A stretch of DNA of 64,000 nt from Scopulibacillus_A cellulosilyticus (GCF_042665295.1 NZ_JBHTCO010000042.1:1-64000), one strand, 5' to 3'. Numbered from the stretch's first letter, positions 1 through 9,500 are shown. Notes: a model not told the origin generated them from the sequence alone. Translations and numbers: made by a program.

Positions 1-126
1 TGGTTTTAAGCGTTATGATCGTTTACGATTACGTGTTTTATTACATCATCAATATAAATCAATGGGATATCAGTTAGGTTAAGGAGTAGGAGCTATTACT
101 CCTACCCCAACATTTGACGTAGAACC
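1..126 (+). mobile_element. Right end of an insertion sequence (ISL3-like), with transposase C-terminus
   Basis: Bases 2-82 read as the last 26 codons of a protein ending in YKSMGYQLG and rich in Arg/Leu (FKRYDRLRLRVLLHHQ), which resembles the C-terminal tail of ISL3-type transposases. A GTAGGAG/CTCCTAC hairpin follows at about 87-106. The element appears to end at 126 with GTAGAACC, because the neighbouring sensor-kinase gene is in frame and normal up to 127. Read inward from 126 the terminus begins GGTTCTACGTCAAATGTTGG, as expected of an IS terminal repeat. The rest of the element lies outside the window, so the family assignment is tentative and the target duplication cannot be checked. 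Confidence 0.6.
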
Positions 127-356
127 ATAACTTTTGAGGGATTCTTATCATCAAAAGCTTGAATAATACGCGGATCGGCGGCTGTCATTTTGGCAATTGA
201 CATGGCATGTTTGTCGATATTCTTGATGAGCACATCTTTCAAAATAAGCGAAAAGATTAAACTTCCAAGAAACATACTCGAAAAAACAATAATAGAAATG
301 AGCAGCACCATTTGCGGCAACAGACCGAACCGCTTAAATTTAGCAAGAAATTTCAT
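127..356 (-). pseudogene. DctS/CitS-like sensor histidine kinase, N-terminal fragment cut by an IS
   Basis: The first 76 codons of a dicarboxylate/citrate-type membrane sensor kinase remain. They begin MKFLAKFKRFGLLPQMVLLI, with a signal-anchor helix at residues 14-38, followed by the start of the extracellular PAS-like sensor (HAMSIAKMTAADPRIIQAF, then DDKNPSK). In this family the conserved stretch after ADP.I..AF runs on for more than 400 residues. Here it stops at codon 76, where the IS terminus begins, and the frame ends 8 codons later inside the IS at 102-104. The product cannot signal. No partner response regulator or dicarboxylate transporter is visible. The 287 bases between this start and the next gene hold its promoter region; I see no other feature there. 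Confidence 0.8.
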
Positions 357-667
357 AGCTTAACGTCCCTTTATAAAAATAATTAGTAAATTCAGTTTAT
401 TATCTCGCATACGGCCAGCCGCTGTATACCCATCTTTCAAACTCATTTCGCTAAGAGGAAAATAACAATAGATTCACAATACATTGTTCTCCTATTTTAT
501 CATCACGTCCCATTTACTCAAAGTCCAACTGCTTTACCTATAAGATCATTCACCATATAAAGTAATTTAAAAGATAATTAAATTAACATCAACGCGGTCT
601 TTTTATTTATGGAAGCCCTGTCTTTTGTTATGATAATAATAGTTTGAAAAAGGAGATGATTCAAAAA

Positions 668-1603
668 GTGGTTGAAAAAACGCAGATTGGAAAAACAGGT
701 TTGTATGTAACGCCAATTGGTCTTGGTACAAATGCCGTTGGCGGCCACAACCTTTTTCCGAATCTTAGTGATGAAACTGGCAGAGAATTAGTCCGTACTG
801 CATTAGATAACGGCATTAACTTTTTGGATACGGCTTTCATTTACGGCCCTGAGCGTTCAGAAGAGTTAATCGGCCAAGTCGTAAAAGAAAGCGGAAGGCG
901 CAGCGAGATTGTGATTGCTTCAAAGGGCGCGCATAAATTCGTCAACGGCGAGGTTGTCTTTGATAACTCCCCTGCCTTTTTGAAAGAGTCAGTAGAAAGC
1001 AGCTTGAAACGCCTGCAAACGGATGTTATCGATTTGTTTTATATTCATTTTCCTGATGAAAATACACCGAAGGACGAAGCGGTTGGCGCACTGAAAGAAT
1101 TGAAAGACGAAGGAAAAATAAGAGCGATTGGTGTATCAAATTTTTCCCTTGCGCAATTAAAAGAAGCTAATAAAGACGGCTATGTCGATGCAGTACAATC
1201 TGAATATAACTTATTAAGACGCGGTGCAGAAGAAGATCTGCTGCCATATGCGGCGGCAAATCATATTTCATTTGTACCCTATTTCCCGCTCGCATCAGGA
1301 CTGCTCAGCGGAAAATATACAAAGGATTCTACATTTACTGATCGGCGTAAGGACAAGCCTCTTTTTCAAGGCGAAACGTATGTCCGCAATATAGAAAAAG
1401 TTGATCAAATCTGCGAAATGGCCGACGCAAAAAATACAGCGGTCGCCAATATAGTCCTTGCTTGGTATTTAACAAGAGATGCCATTGATGTATTGATCCC
1501 CGGCGCCAAACGGCCGGAGCAGGTCAGCAGTAATTTAAAAACATTAGATGTTAAGCTGACTGACGAAGAAATTGAAAAAATTGACCAAATTTTTCAGGCT
1601 TAA
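668..1603 (+). CDS. iolS: Aldo/keto reductase, IolS-like
   Basis: NAD(P)H-dependent aldo/keto reductase, 311 residues, TIM-barrel fold. It carries the family landmarks: DTAFIYG (catalytic Asp and Tyr, about residues 51-57), SKGAHK (catalytic Lys), YIHFPDE and IRAIGVSNFS, then the cofactor-binding IPGAKRPEQ near the C-terminus. GLGTNAVGGHNL, NSPAFLKESVESSLKRL and the overall length match B. subtilis IolS (310 residues). I chose the GTG at 668: an AAGGAG lies 12 bases upstream, and the start then aligns with that of IolS. A TTG at 644 and an ATG at 656 are also in frame, but they overlap or abut the ribosome-binding site. There is no inositol operon nearby, so the physiological substrate is unknown. 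Confidence 0.85.
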   Translation: MVEKTQIGKTGLYVTPIGLGTNAVGGHNLFPNLSDETGRELVRTALDNGINFLDTAFIYGPERSEELIGQVVKESGRRSEIVIASKGAHKFVNGEVVFDNSPAFLKESVESSLKRLQTDVIDLFYIHFPDENTPKDEAVGALKELKDEGKIRAIGVSNFSLAQLKEANKDGYVDAVQSEYNLLRRGAEEDLLPYAAANHISFVPYFPLASGLLSGKYTKDSTFTDRRKDKPLFQGETYVRNIEKVDQICEMADAKNTAVANIVLAWYLTRDAIDVLIPGAKRPEQVSSNLKTLDVKLTDEEIEKIDQIFQA

Positions 1604-1672
1604 AAATGGAACACGCATCTTCAGCTGTTCCGTTAAATATTTAAATTATCTATATTTTGCAAACTTATGTGC

Positions 1673-1678
1673 TATAAT
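1673..1678 (+). promoter_or_regulatory. Extended -10 promoter of the type I toxin
   Basis: TATAAT preceded by TG one base upstream (TGCTATAAT, 1670-1678), an extended -10 element. No good -35 is present at the usual spacing. Transcription would start near 1684 and run through the small toxin frame to the hairpin at 1953-1978. Confidence 0.6.
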
Positions 1679-1771
1679 AGTAAGAACAATAGATCGACTT
1701 CACATGAGGGGTTTGGCGCACTGACCATCCTTCTGACGTGTCTCTTGATTGGAGATCTCCAAGGAAGGGAG

Positions 1772-1867
1772 GTGCTGCCTCTGGATATTTATCAAACTTT
1801 AACGCTCATGATTTCGTTTGGAGCGCTTATAGTGGCGATAATGTCCGACAAAAATCAAAAAAAATAA
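1772..1867 (+). CDS. Holin-like small membrane toxin (type I toxin-antitoxin)
   Basis: A peptide of about 31 residues with one hydrophobic helix and a lysine-rich tail: DIYQTLTLMISFGALIVAIM then SDKNQKK. This matches the pattern of short Bacillus type I toxins and the 'putative holin-like toxin' family (compare BsrE/BsrG: (S/T)..E.L..M..FG..I). The start is uncertain. GTG at 1772 overlaps the strong GGGAGG (1767-1772), whereas CTG at 1781 has ideal spacing, so the mature peptide may begin at LDIYQ. Longer upstream starts would fall inside the promoter. Bases 1701-1711 (CACATGAGGGG) are perfectly complementary to 1869-1879, so the 5' and 3' parts of the mRNA can pair, as known for type I toxin mRNAs with delayed translation. 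An antisense RNA overlaps the 3' end. Confidence 0.7.
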   Translation: MLPLDIYQTLTLMISFGALIVAIMSDKNQKK

Positions 1868-2009
1868 TCCCCTCATGTGCTTGCCGGCGTTTGGGGGATT
1901 ATTTCTCCTCAGTATAGCCTAGCCCTTCTTGATGGGGTTCGGTCTATTGTATGCCAACAGCGTTCGCGCGCTGTTGGCTTTATTTATTTTATTCAATATT
2001 TCATATTCT
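1853..2009 (-). ncRNA. Antisense antitoxin RNA overlapping the toxin 3' end
   Basis: On the minus strand there is a promoter with -10 TATAAT (2016-2021) and -35 TGTACA (2038-2043, 4 of 6 matches), 16 bases apart. A transcript from about 2009 would pass the GCCAACAGCG hairpin and end at a perfect 10-bp stem (1863-1872 with 1894-1903) followed on this strand by TTTTTTTGATTTTTG, a strong intrinsic terminator. The RNA would be about 150 nt and complementary to the 3' part of the toxin mRNA and the last toxin codon. This is the arrangement of txpA/RatA and bsrG/SR4 in B. subtilis. Prediction from sequence only. Confidence 0.6.
1953..1990 (+). terminator. Terminator of the toxin mRNA
   Basis: A perfect 10-bp stem GCCAACAGCG (1953-1962) / CGCTGTTGGC (1969-1978) followed by TTTATTTATTTT. 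It lies about 85 bases past the toxin stop codon, so the mRNA 3' end overlaps the antisense RNA. Confidence 0.75.
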
Positions 2010-2131
2010 ATGTTTATTATATCACATTAATATTGTTTGTACATCTGATAGGACGCATTTAATACCATCACAAAGTCATTTTTGAAAAAGATGATCCTTA
2101 AAGCTTGTACTTAACCAATAGCCCTTGCTTT

Positions 2132-4009
2132 TTACACCATCACCTTGCAAATATCATTCGTAAATTCAACCGGATCATTGATAGGCAGACCCTCAATGAG
2201 AAGCGCTTGATTATACAATAGATTGGTAAACAGTTTTACCTTGTCTTTATCTTGTTCAAAGGCCGCTTTCAATGATTGGAAAACATCATGGTTAACATTC
2301 ACTTCCAGCACTTTATCGGCTTTAATATTTTGGTTATTCGGCATGGCATTAAGCACCTTTTCCATTTCGATGGATACTTCGCCATCTGCTGTTAAACAGA
2401 CAGGATGCGTTTTTAAACGTTTCGATGCTTTGACATCTTTTACTTTGTCGGATAGTACATCTTTCATATAATCAAACAGTTCTTTGTTATCCTTCTCGAC
2501 TGATTCTGTTTGGTTTTCTTTTTCTTCATCAATGCCTAAGTCACCGCTTGAAACTGATTTGAATTCTTTCTCTTTGTATGATTTCAGCATTTTGATCGCA
2601 AATTCATCGATATCATCCGTGAAGTATAATATTTCATAGCCTTTATCTGCGACCAGCTCTGTTTGCGGCAGCTTGGCGATTTTTTCGTTTGTTTCACCGG
2701 TTGCATAGTAAATATACTTTTGATCTTCAGGCATTCTTGATACATATTCATCTAAAGTGATTAGTTTTTCTTCTTTTGAAGAATAGAACATCAGTAAGTT
2801 TTGCAAGACGTCTTTGTCTTGTCCAAAATTATTATAAACGCCAAATTTCAGCTGTCTGCCAAAAGATTCATAGAAGGCTTCATATTTTTCCCGATCACTT
2901 TTTATGAGACTTTCCAATTCTTTTTTAATCTTATTTTTAATATTTTTAGCGATTAACTTCAATTGTCTGTCTTGCTGTAAAATTTCCCGTGAAATATTAA
3001 GAGACAAGTCTTCAGAATCAACCATACCTTTGACAAAGCTAAAATAATCCGGCAGCAAATCCGGGCACTTCTCCATAATTAAAACGCCATTGGAGTAGAG
3101 CTCTAAGCCTTTCTCAAATTCCTTCGTATAATAATCAAACGGCATTTTCTCCGGTATAAATAAAATGGCATTATATCTTACCGTACCGTCAGCCTTAATG
3201 TGGACATGTTTGATCGGCTTATCAAAACCGTAATGCTTCTCCTGATAAAAATTCTCGTAATCTTCATCGGTCAGTTCGTTTTTATTTTTTCTCCAAATCG
3301 GAACCATGCTGTTAATGACCCGTTCCTCTTTGACCTCTTCATATTCATTTTCGCTGCCTTCTTTTAATCTGCTTTCAGTCACTTCCATTTTGATCGGGTA
3401 ACGAATAAAATCTGAGTATTTCTTAATGATGGCTTTTAAGCGATATTCTTCAAGATACTCATCATACTGCTCATCTTCCGTATTTTCTTTAATTTTCAAC
3501 GTAATTTCTGTACCAACATGATCTTTTTCAAATGGTTCAATCGTATAACCATCGGCACCCCTAGATTCCCATTTATACGCTTCATCACTGCCCAATGCTT
3601 TACTGATGACCGTTATTTCATCACTTACCATAAAGGCTGAATAAAATCCGACACCAAATTGGCCGATAATATCATGGCCGTCTTTCAATTCAGTTTCATT
3701 TTTAAATGATAAAGAACCGCTTTTGGCAATCGTGCCAAGGTTATTTTCAAGCTCTTCCTTTGTCATACCGATCCCGGTATCCGTAATTTTTAATGTGCGA
3801 TTGTCTTTGTCTGCTTCTATTTTTATATAGTAGCTGTCTTTGTCAAAGGTTAATGAATCATCTGTTAATGCTTTGTAATAGATCTTATCAATCGCATCGC
3901 TGGCATTAGATATTAACTCGCGGAGAAATATTTCCCGATTCGAATAAATGGAGTTAATCATCATGTCTAACAGACGTTTGGATTCTGCTTTAAACTGCAT
4001 TTTTTCCAT
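2132..4009 (-). CDS. htpG: Molecular chaperone HtpG (Hsp90)
   Basis: Cytosolic ATP-dependent Hsp90 homodimer, 625 residues, full length for the family. The N-terminal GHKL ATPase domain (1-215) shows REIFLRELISNASDAID (Glu31, Asn35, Asp38), DTGIGM and the lid motif GQFGVGFYS. The middle domain begins near residue 225 with client and gamma-phosphate contacts (NISREILQQ), and the C-terminal dimerisation domain closes the protein. I chose the ATG at 4009 over 4027 because AAGGGG lies 8 bases upstream of it and the usual protein start MEKMQFKAE fits. The gene stands alone. A CIRCE element lies 69 bases upstream, so HrcA control is likely. In B. subtilis htpG is not under HrcA (class III heat shock), so this wiring differs. 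Confidence 0.97.
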   Translation of the reverse strand: MEKMQFKAESKRLLDMMINSIYSNREIFLRELISNASDAIDKIYYKALTDDSLTFDKDSYYIKIEADKDNRTLKITDTGIGMTKEELENNLGTIAKSGSLSFKNETELKDGHDIIGQFGVGFYSAFMVSDEITVISKALGSDEAYKWESRGADGYTIEPFEKDHVGTEITLKIKENTEDEQYDEYLEEYRLKAIIKKYSDFIRYPIKMEVTESRLKEGSENEYEEVKEERVINSMVPIWRKNKNELTDEDYENFYQEKHYGFDKPIKHVHIKADGTVRYNAILFIPEKMPFDYYTKEFEKGLELYSNGVLIMEKCPDLLPDYFSFVKGMVDSEDLSLNISREILQQDRQLKLIAKNIKNKIKKELESLIKSDREKYEAFYESFGRQLKFGVYNNFGQDKDVLQNLLMFYSSKEEKLITLDEYVSRMPEDQKYIYYATGETNEKIAKLPQTELVADKGYEILYFTDDIDEFAIKMLKSYKEKEFKSVSSGDLGIDEEKENQTESVEKDNKELFDYMKDVLSDKVKDVKASKRLKTHPVCLTADGEVSIEMEKVLNAMPNNQNIKADKVLEVNVNHDVFQSLKAAFEQDKDKVKLFTNLLYNQALLIEGLPINDPVEFTNDICKVMV

Positions 4010-4077
4010 TGATGTTTCCCCTTTCATAAATAAAGTAACCCATTTAAAATCATTGATTAAGTATTATCAGCAACCCA

Positions 4078-4104
4078 TTAGCACTCTATCCACTAAAGTG
4101 CTAA
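4078..4104. promoter_or_regulatory. CIRCE operator (HrcA site) upstream of htpG
   Basis: TTAGCACTC, nine bases (4087-4095), then AAGTGCTAA. The CIRCE consensus is TTAGCACTC-N9-GAGTGCTAA, so 17 of 18 arm bases match; the mismatch is the first base of the right arm. It sits upstream of the htpG start, where the HrcA repressor would block transcription. Confidence 0.9.
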
Positions 4105-4293
4105 ACACTAATTAAATACCATACACTTTTATTTGTGTCAATATAACCCTAAAAGTTTGCTGGTTTCAAATTTTTCCCTTTCAATAACATATTTGCACAA
4201 TCAGCCCTCTATTATTTTGGCACCTTTGCATAATGACCCGTTTTAATTTTCAAATTACAATAAGATAAACCTTTTGTGCAATGGAGGGGGAAA

Positions 4294-4668
4294 ATGAAAA
4301 AAATCAAAATAAAGGTAAATAACCATCAATTAAATGGCGTACTCCATGACACTCCGGCGGGAAAAAAGATTTGGAACAGCCTCCCTATATCCTCACGCGG
4401 GAACATTTGGGGCGATGAAATTTATTTTTCGATCAATGCTGATGTGAAACTGAATAACGCACAAGAAGTCGTTAACGAAGGGGATCTTGCCTACTGGCCC
4501 CCTGGATCGGCCTTTTGCATTTTTTACGGACCGACGCCTGTCAGCGTGCAAGATGAAGTTCGCCCGGCCAGCAGTGTTGAAGTATTCGGGAAAGTGACTG
4601 ACGATTTTAATGTTTTAAAGAAAATCAAACGTTCTCCAAACGTTGTGATTGAACGCGCCGAATCGTAA
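4294..4668 (+). CDS. Cyclophilin-like fold protein
   Basis: A 124-residue single-domain protein resembling the small cyclophilin-like family (TM1367-type). Its recognisable features are a beta-rich start with KIKVN.....GVL.DTPAGK, the central ISSRGNIWGDEIYFSI, the EVVNEGDLAYWPPGSAFCIFYGPTP segment, and an EVFGKV strand near the C-terminus. There is no signal peptide or membrane segment. Members keep the cyclophilin fold, but peptidyl-prolyl isomerase activity is not established for them, so I call only the fold. The start at 4294 follows GGAGGGGG. The gene is monocistronic and ends at a strong bidirectional terminator shared with the convergent transporter gene. Confidence 0.75.
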   Translation: MKKIKIKVNNHQLNGVLHDTPAGKKIWNSLPISSRGNIWGDEIYFSINADVKLNNAQEVVNEGDLAYWPPGSAFCIFYGPTPVSVQDEVRPASSVEVFGKVTDDFNVLKKIKRSPNVVIERAES

Positions 4669-4700
4669 GCGAAAGCTATCTGGATTTTGCTTAATTACCC

Positions 4701-4744
4701 AAAAAAGGGATAAAGCAGGTGTATGGCTGCTTTATCCCTTTTTT
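4701..4744. terminator. Bidirectional intrinsic terminator
   Basis: A perfect 17-bp stem: AAAAAAGGGATAAAGCA (4701-4717) pairs with 4728-4744, with a 10-base loop and A/T runs on both sides. It serves both the cyclophilin-fold gene (plus) and the MFS gene (minus). Confidence 0.9.
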
Positions 4745-4746
4745 AA

Positions 4747-6030
4747 TTAACTGCCAATAGCTTGCTTTTGCTCCTTTACTTCCCGGCGCCTTTCCTTGAT
4801 AAGAATACCGCCGACCAAGCCCAGCAATGAAAAAATAACTGAAATAATAAAACCGTAATGATAACCAACACTGCTCGGAGCGGCATGGAAATGGTCTAAC
4901 ACCTTCCCAAACAGGCTCGGTAAAAGGACAGCACTTAAAAACCCTCCTGTATTGGCAAAACCCGAAACAACACCAACCTCTTTAATATCAAAGGATTTAC
5001 GGACGACCGCAAACGTTAAAGCACTGGCTCCATTTCCAAAACCAATGATCAAGAAAAGAATAATCAACATGAAAAACGGCGGCTTCCCGTTAAATAATAG
5101 AAAAGCAATCCAGCATAAAAAAGTAATAAAGTGAACAATAGTATAAGGACGTTTTATTGACCCAAAACGTTTTGAAAACCAACTGCCCATAGGCGCACCA
5201 ATAAGCGCCCCAATAAGTCCAATCATAATAAGCTGGCTTGCCCCTGACCGTGTCATGCCATAGACATTCATCCCGTATGGAACGGCCCACGAACCGATAA
5301 ACCCAACATACGTCCCGACCAGGCCAAAGTGGCATAAGAATGTCGCCCATGCCTGCCGGTGAGAAAATATCCGGCGCAACAACATAAACGTGTTTTCACG
5401 TTTAAGATTGTTTTTACGGGCAGATTTACTTTTTACGGAATTATCTTTAAACATTTGTTTCGGCTTTTTAACCAGTACAAAATAAAGAAGAATGCCGCAA
5501 AGAAAGATCAATAGACCCGCTGTAAAAAAAGGCGGCCGCCAACCCGTTAAAGCAATAAAAGCGGAAAAAGGAACGGTCGCCGTCAAGAAACCAAGGCTCC
5601 CGGTCATTCCCGCTAAGCCCAATAATCCAACAAATTCCTCCGCTTTAAACCATTGGCTTAATATCAAAACCAAATTGACCCACATTGTCGCATCGCCTAT
5701 GCCCACCAATAACCTGGCAATAGGAAGAATCATTTCATTTGTTGCAAGGCTGTAAATTAAAGTCCCTAAGCCATCAAGCAACGCTCCGATAATAAGAAAA
5801 AAGTTGGGCCCAAACCGATCTGACAGGATTCCGATTGGAATTTGCAACCCAGCATATGCCAAAAATTGAATACTTGTCAGTAATCCAATCGTAGCTGCTG
5901 AAACATGAAAATCCTTCATCAATTGGTCAGAAATCAATCCCGGCGCTGTTCTTTGACTGACGATTAAAAGATACGTAACCAATACCGACGTAAAAACAAC
6001 CCATCTGTACTTGCTATTTTGTCTATCCAT
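4747..6030 (-). CDS. MFS transporter
   Basis: A 427-residue major facilitator superfamily permease with about 12 hydrophobic helices. The motif A-like loop GILSDRFGPN sits between helices 2 and 3 (about residues 60-70), and a cytoplasmic loop rich in Lys/Arg (KSKSARKNNLKRENT) divides the two six-helix halves. The second-half equivalent GSWFSKRFGS is visible. The start at 6030 (MDRQNSKYRWVVF) puts helix 1 at the usual place. An upstream in-frame ATG at 6138 would add a 36-residue basic extension unusual for the family. Substrate unknown; no neighbouring pathway gene suggests one. Confidence 0.8.
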   Translation of the reverse strand: MDRQNSKYRWVVFTSVLVTYLLIVSQRTAPGLISDQLMKDFHVSAATIGLLTSIQFLAYAGLQIPIGILSDRFGPNFFLIIGALLDGLGTLIYSLATNEMILPIARLLVGIGDATMWVNLVLILSQWFKAEEFVGLLGLAGMTGSLGFLTATVPFSAFIALTGWRPPFFTAGLLIFLCGILLYFVLVKKPKQMFKDNSVKSKSARKNNLKRENTFMLLRRIFSHRQAWATFLCHFGLVGTYVGFIGSWAVPYGMNVYGMTRSGASQLIMIGLIGALIGAPMGSWFSKRFGSIKRPYTIVHFITFLCWIAFLLFNGKPPFFMLIILFLIIGFGNGASALTFAVVRKSFDIKEVGVVSGFANTGGFLSAVLLPSLFGKVLDHFHAAPSSVGYHYGFIISVIFSLLGLVGGILIKERRREVKEQKQAIGS

Positions 6031-6337
6031 GGCCTCTACCCCTGTAGCTGATATTCTCTTAATATTATAAACTATTTTTCCATGTATGCATTTACCATTT
6101 TTTAATGGTTGCGCTTTCTTATAAAAAAGATGTTTCATGTAAAATGTTTCACGTGAAACAAATTAAATTTCACAAATTTCTTTGTAAAACTAAATATAAA
6201 CGATATGACGGGGAGGTTTAAAGTTGTATAAATTTCATCCCTTCAAATCAAAAAATAGCCGCCCCGTTCCTTGAAAAGGCGGGACAGCTGTCACTTTCAT
6301 TCAGTTATAATTTTTACGCCATCTATTTGTAGAGGGG

Positions 6338-6360
6338 CCCTCATTTACCTGTTCCCCCAT
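6338..6360 (-). repeat. Possible eroded rlmH-type att site (weak)
   Basis: On the minus strand the sequence reads GGGGGAACAGGTAAATGAGGG. It matches the flanks of the att copy at 52.9 kb (GGTGAAC ... GTAAATGAGG) but lacks about eight bases of the TATCATAA core. It lies directly past a degraded gene tail. Too short and too damaged to rely on. Confidence 0.2.
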
Positions 6361-6364
6361 ATGG

Positions 6365-6574
6365 TCAAATCCTAACCTCATGATTAATCATTACCCGTAA
6401 TTCATGAATCACTGCATCACTAAGACCGACATAATTATTTAGGCCTTTTCCCCAAAAAGGCTTATGACCGATAATTTTCTTGATCATTTGCTCAAGTGAC
6501 ATTTCCCCTGATTGATAGTCTGACCACTGTTCATTAATAGCTTTTGTTGTTTCCTTAAAAAGCCCCTGTCTAAA
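6365..6574 (-). pseudogene. Unrecognised gene tail (about 68 open codons, no start)
   Basis: An open frame after the SNF2 helicase, reading ...FKETTKAINEQWSDYQSGE, MSLEQMIKKIIGHKPFWG, KGLNNYVGLSDAVIHELRVM, then INHEVRI-stop. The composition is that of a normal soluble protein. There is no start codon with a good ribosome-binding site: the only in-frame ATG has AGGGG 3 bases away and would give 45 residues. I take it as the 3' remnant of a deleted gene. I do not recognise the family. The remaining sequence to 6139 contains no gene that I can support. Confidence 0.4.
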
Positions 6575-9500
6575 TCATCAATATTTCCCGAATGTCCTCT
6601 TCAGTAAGGCCGGACAGTGATTTCTCCTTAGAATCAATAACTTCTTCAATCAGATGTTTCTTTTTCTCTTGCAGTTCATTCATTTTTTCCTCAATTGTAC
6701 CGCGGGCAACAAGCTTGATGACTTGTACAACCTTTGTCTGACCAATGCGATGGGCACGGTCTGCCGCTTGCTCCTCAACGGCGGGATTCCACCAAATGTC
6801 ATATAGGATGACGGTATCAGCACCCGTCAGATTGAGCCCTGTCCCCCCTGCCTTTAAGGAGATGAGGAATAAATCACGTTCACCGGCATTAAATCGATGA
6901 CATCTTTCCATTCGTTCTTCTGACGGGGTTTGGCCGTCGAGATAGAAAAAGGACTGTCCTTGCATCGATAACTCTCTTCCTATAAGCTCAAGCATTTTTG
7001 TAAACTGTGAGAAGATCAACACCCGTCTTCCAGAAAGTCTTGATTCCTCTAGAATTTGCATCAGCTGTTCAAACTTTGCTGAGCTTTCTTTATATCCGTC
7101 CACAAATAAGGCGGGGTGACAACAAATCTGCCTTAACCGGGTTAAACCGGCAAGGATTTTGATACGATTTTTCCGAAGGGTATTCTTGTCCAGATGCTTC
7201 AACGTATCGTGTCTTAGTTTCGCCAAATAAGCTGCATATAGCTTTTTCTGCTCAGGAAGCAGCTCCACTGATTCCAATGACTCCATTTTGCCGGGCAGTT
7301 CTGCAAGGACATCTTCTTTCGTCCTGCGAAGCAAAAATGGACGGATTCTTCGGGCAATCTTTTTTCTTGAAAGGTTGCTGTATTCCCTTAAACCGAGGAA
7401 TAGTTCGGGAAATACGACGTGAAATATCGACCACAATTCCTCCAATGAATTCTCCACAGGTGTTCCCGTAAGAGCAAAACGATGATTTGCCTGGATCTTC
7501 TTCACTGCTTTTGCTGTTTGTGTGAGAGGGTTCTTAAAAACTTGGGCCTCATCAAAAAAAACAGTGTGAAAGGACTGTTTCGCATACCAATCTATATCTC
7601 TAAGCAACAACGGATACGAGGTAATGACAACGTCCTTATCCGTTAAATTCTTTTGTATTTTGAAACGTTCTGATTTATTGCCATCAATGACGTCGGCTTT
7701 TATATCGGGAGCGAAAGTCATTATTTCATTAAGCCAGTTGTACGTTAATGAGGATGGACATAAAATAAGAACCGGAAGCTTTTTTTCTTGAATGTTTGGA
7801 AGCTCTGAAAGGATGAATGTGATGCTTTGCAGTGTTTTACCAAGCCCCATATCATCGGCAAGAATTCCTCCGAACCCATAACTAGAGAGCATCTTCATCC
7901 ATTTGTAGCCGAGCTTTTGATAGTCTCGCAATATCGGCTCCAAGCTTTTTGGGACGTCAAACTTCAAGCTGTCCGGGTTTTGGATATTTTCCAAGAACTG
8001 ACGAAACGATTCCTCTAACTTGAATACATGACTCCCATCAGCAGAGTCAAGAAGCTGAAGCCCCCGGACAACTGGGACATTCAAGCGGCTTTCCAGATCT
8101 TCATTCTGGATCGGCAGTGCATTTAGAAAGCGGTTAATTTCCTCAAATTCTCTTGTCTCCAGCGAGAGAAGCGAACCGTTCCTTAAACGATAATACTTTC
8201 GCTTCTCCTCTAATGCCAAGAGAATTTCCTGTATATCCTTATCAGGAATGCCATCCATTTCAAATTTGAATTCCAGCCAATTGGTCCGTTCCTTATTGAT
8301 ACTTACCCTTATCCGCGGATGAGCCCTCCCTCTGAAAACCCGGTTTCTTACTGCCGTAGTCGCATATATTTGGACACGCTTTTGAAGTTTTGGAACGACA
8401 TTGTGTAAAAACTCATATTCCAGCTCTTCATTATGCAAAAAATACCCGCTGTCCGTCTGAGCAAACGAACTTTCCTCCATCAGTTGCAGGATTGCCTCCT
8501 CGCTCTCTACATCCCTAATGACCATAGTGCCTGCCCGGGGTTCACGGCTTTCCAACGGATTAAGCACAATATTACCATAGTGAAACTCCAACCCTGCCAA
8601 AAGGCGATTTTTCACACGATCTAAGTATAGTTTGGCAATCAGCGGTGTCTTCAAACACTTATTGGAAATAGCCTCGGATATTTGGACATCCCCTAGCTTT
8701 TTCAACCCCGGAACCACTTTTTCCATGAAAAAATTTATTTGCTCGCGGGAAATTGGAATACTATTTGAACCTGAAGCTTTCAGCATCTGTTTTAGTTCTG
8801 AAAGGCGTTCGCTATCCTCAGTTTCTAACTGGATTAAATTCTGCCCCGATAGAACAGATTGATATGAAGTCAACAATATCATCCGATTCAAACCTTGGAT
8901 TTTTAATTCATAGCTTTCATCATTAGTCTCTGAAAAAACAAACTGTAATGGGAGCTTTCCCCTCATTAAGCGAAACCCGTCAAATGCTTTTCCATCATAC
9001 TTCAGCTTCACCACAGGTGCTTTTAAAAGTAAAGGAAGAAGCTGTTCCCAAGATGATGGCGGAATAAGTAATGTGTGATGACCGATTGTATCGCCAAATT
9101 TGTCTGGCAGTGTATTAACATACACCTCTTCATCATGGATCACTTGAATAAGCTTCTGAATAACAGCATCTGTTTCTTTTTGAAAGCAATAAAGGTTTGG
9201 GTCATACGTGAAGGATTCAGAAAGAAAGCTCGGTTGGCCGTTTTTTACCCGCTCCAGAAAATCCCGGATATATTGCACATTGGTTGTACCAATTCTAAGC
9301 TCTATGCCGATCATGGTTCGCCCCATGCTTATGGCGACAGGTTTACATATAAATTCTGCGTCAAGTAATTTTCTGTTTTCAAAATGAAACTGCTGCCCGC
9401 TTGATCGTTTTGGCTGATTATTAAAAAGGGTCAGCAAGCCTTCTGTGAGTACCTGATTTGGCGAAGAGCCAAGCTTTTGCCTGCTTTGAATAATTGGGGT

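Noticed and set aside
626..633. TTATGATA, part of the att core
   Set aside because: It is part of a -10-like TATGATAAT before the aldo/keto reductase, with no GEPYHK codons or ATGAGGT flank.
1877..2062. 61-codon plus-strand frame after the toxin
   Set aside because: It runs through the terminator and the antisense promoter, with no ribosome-binding site.
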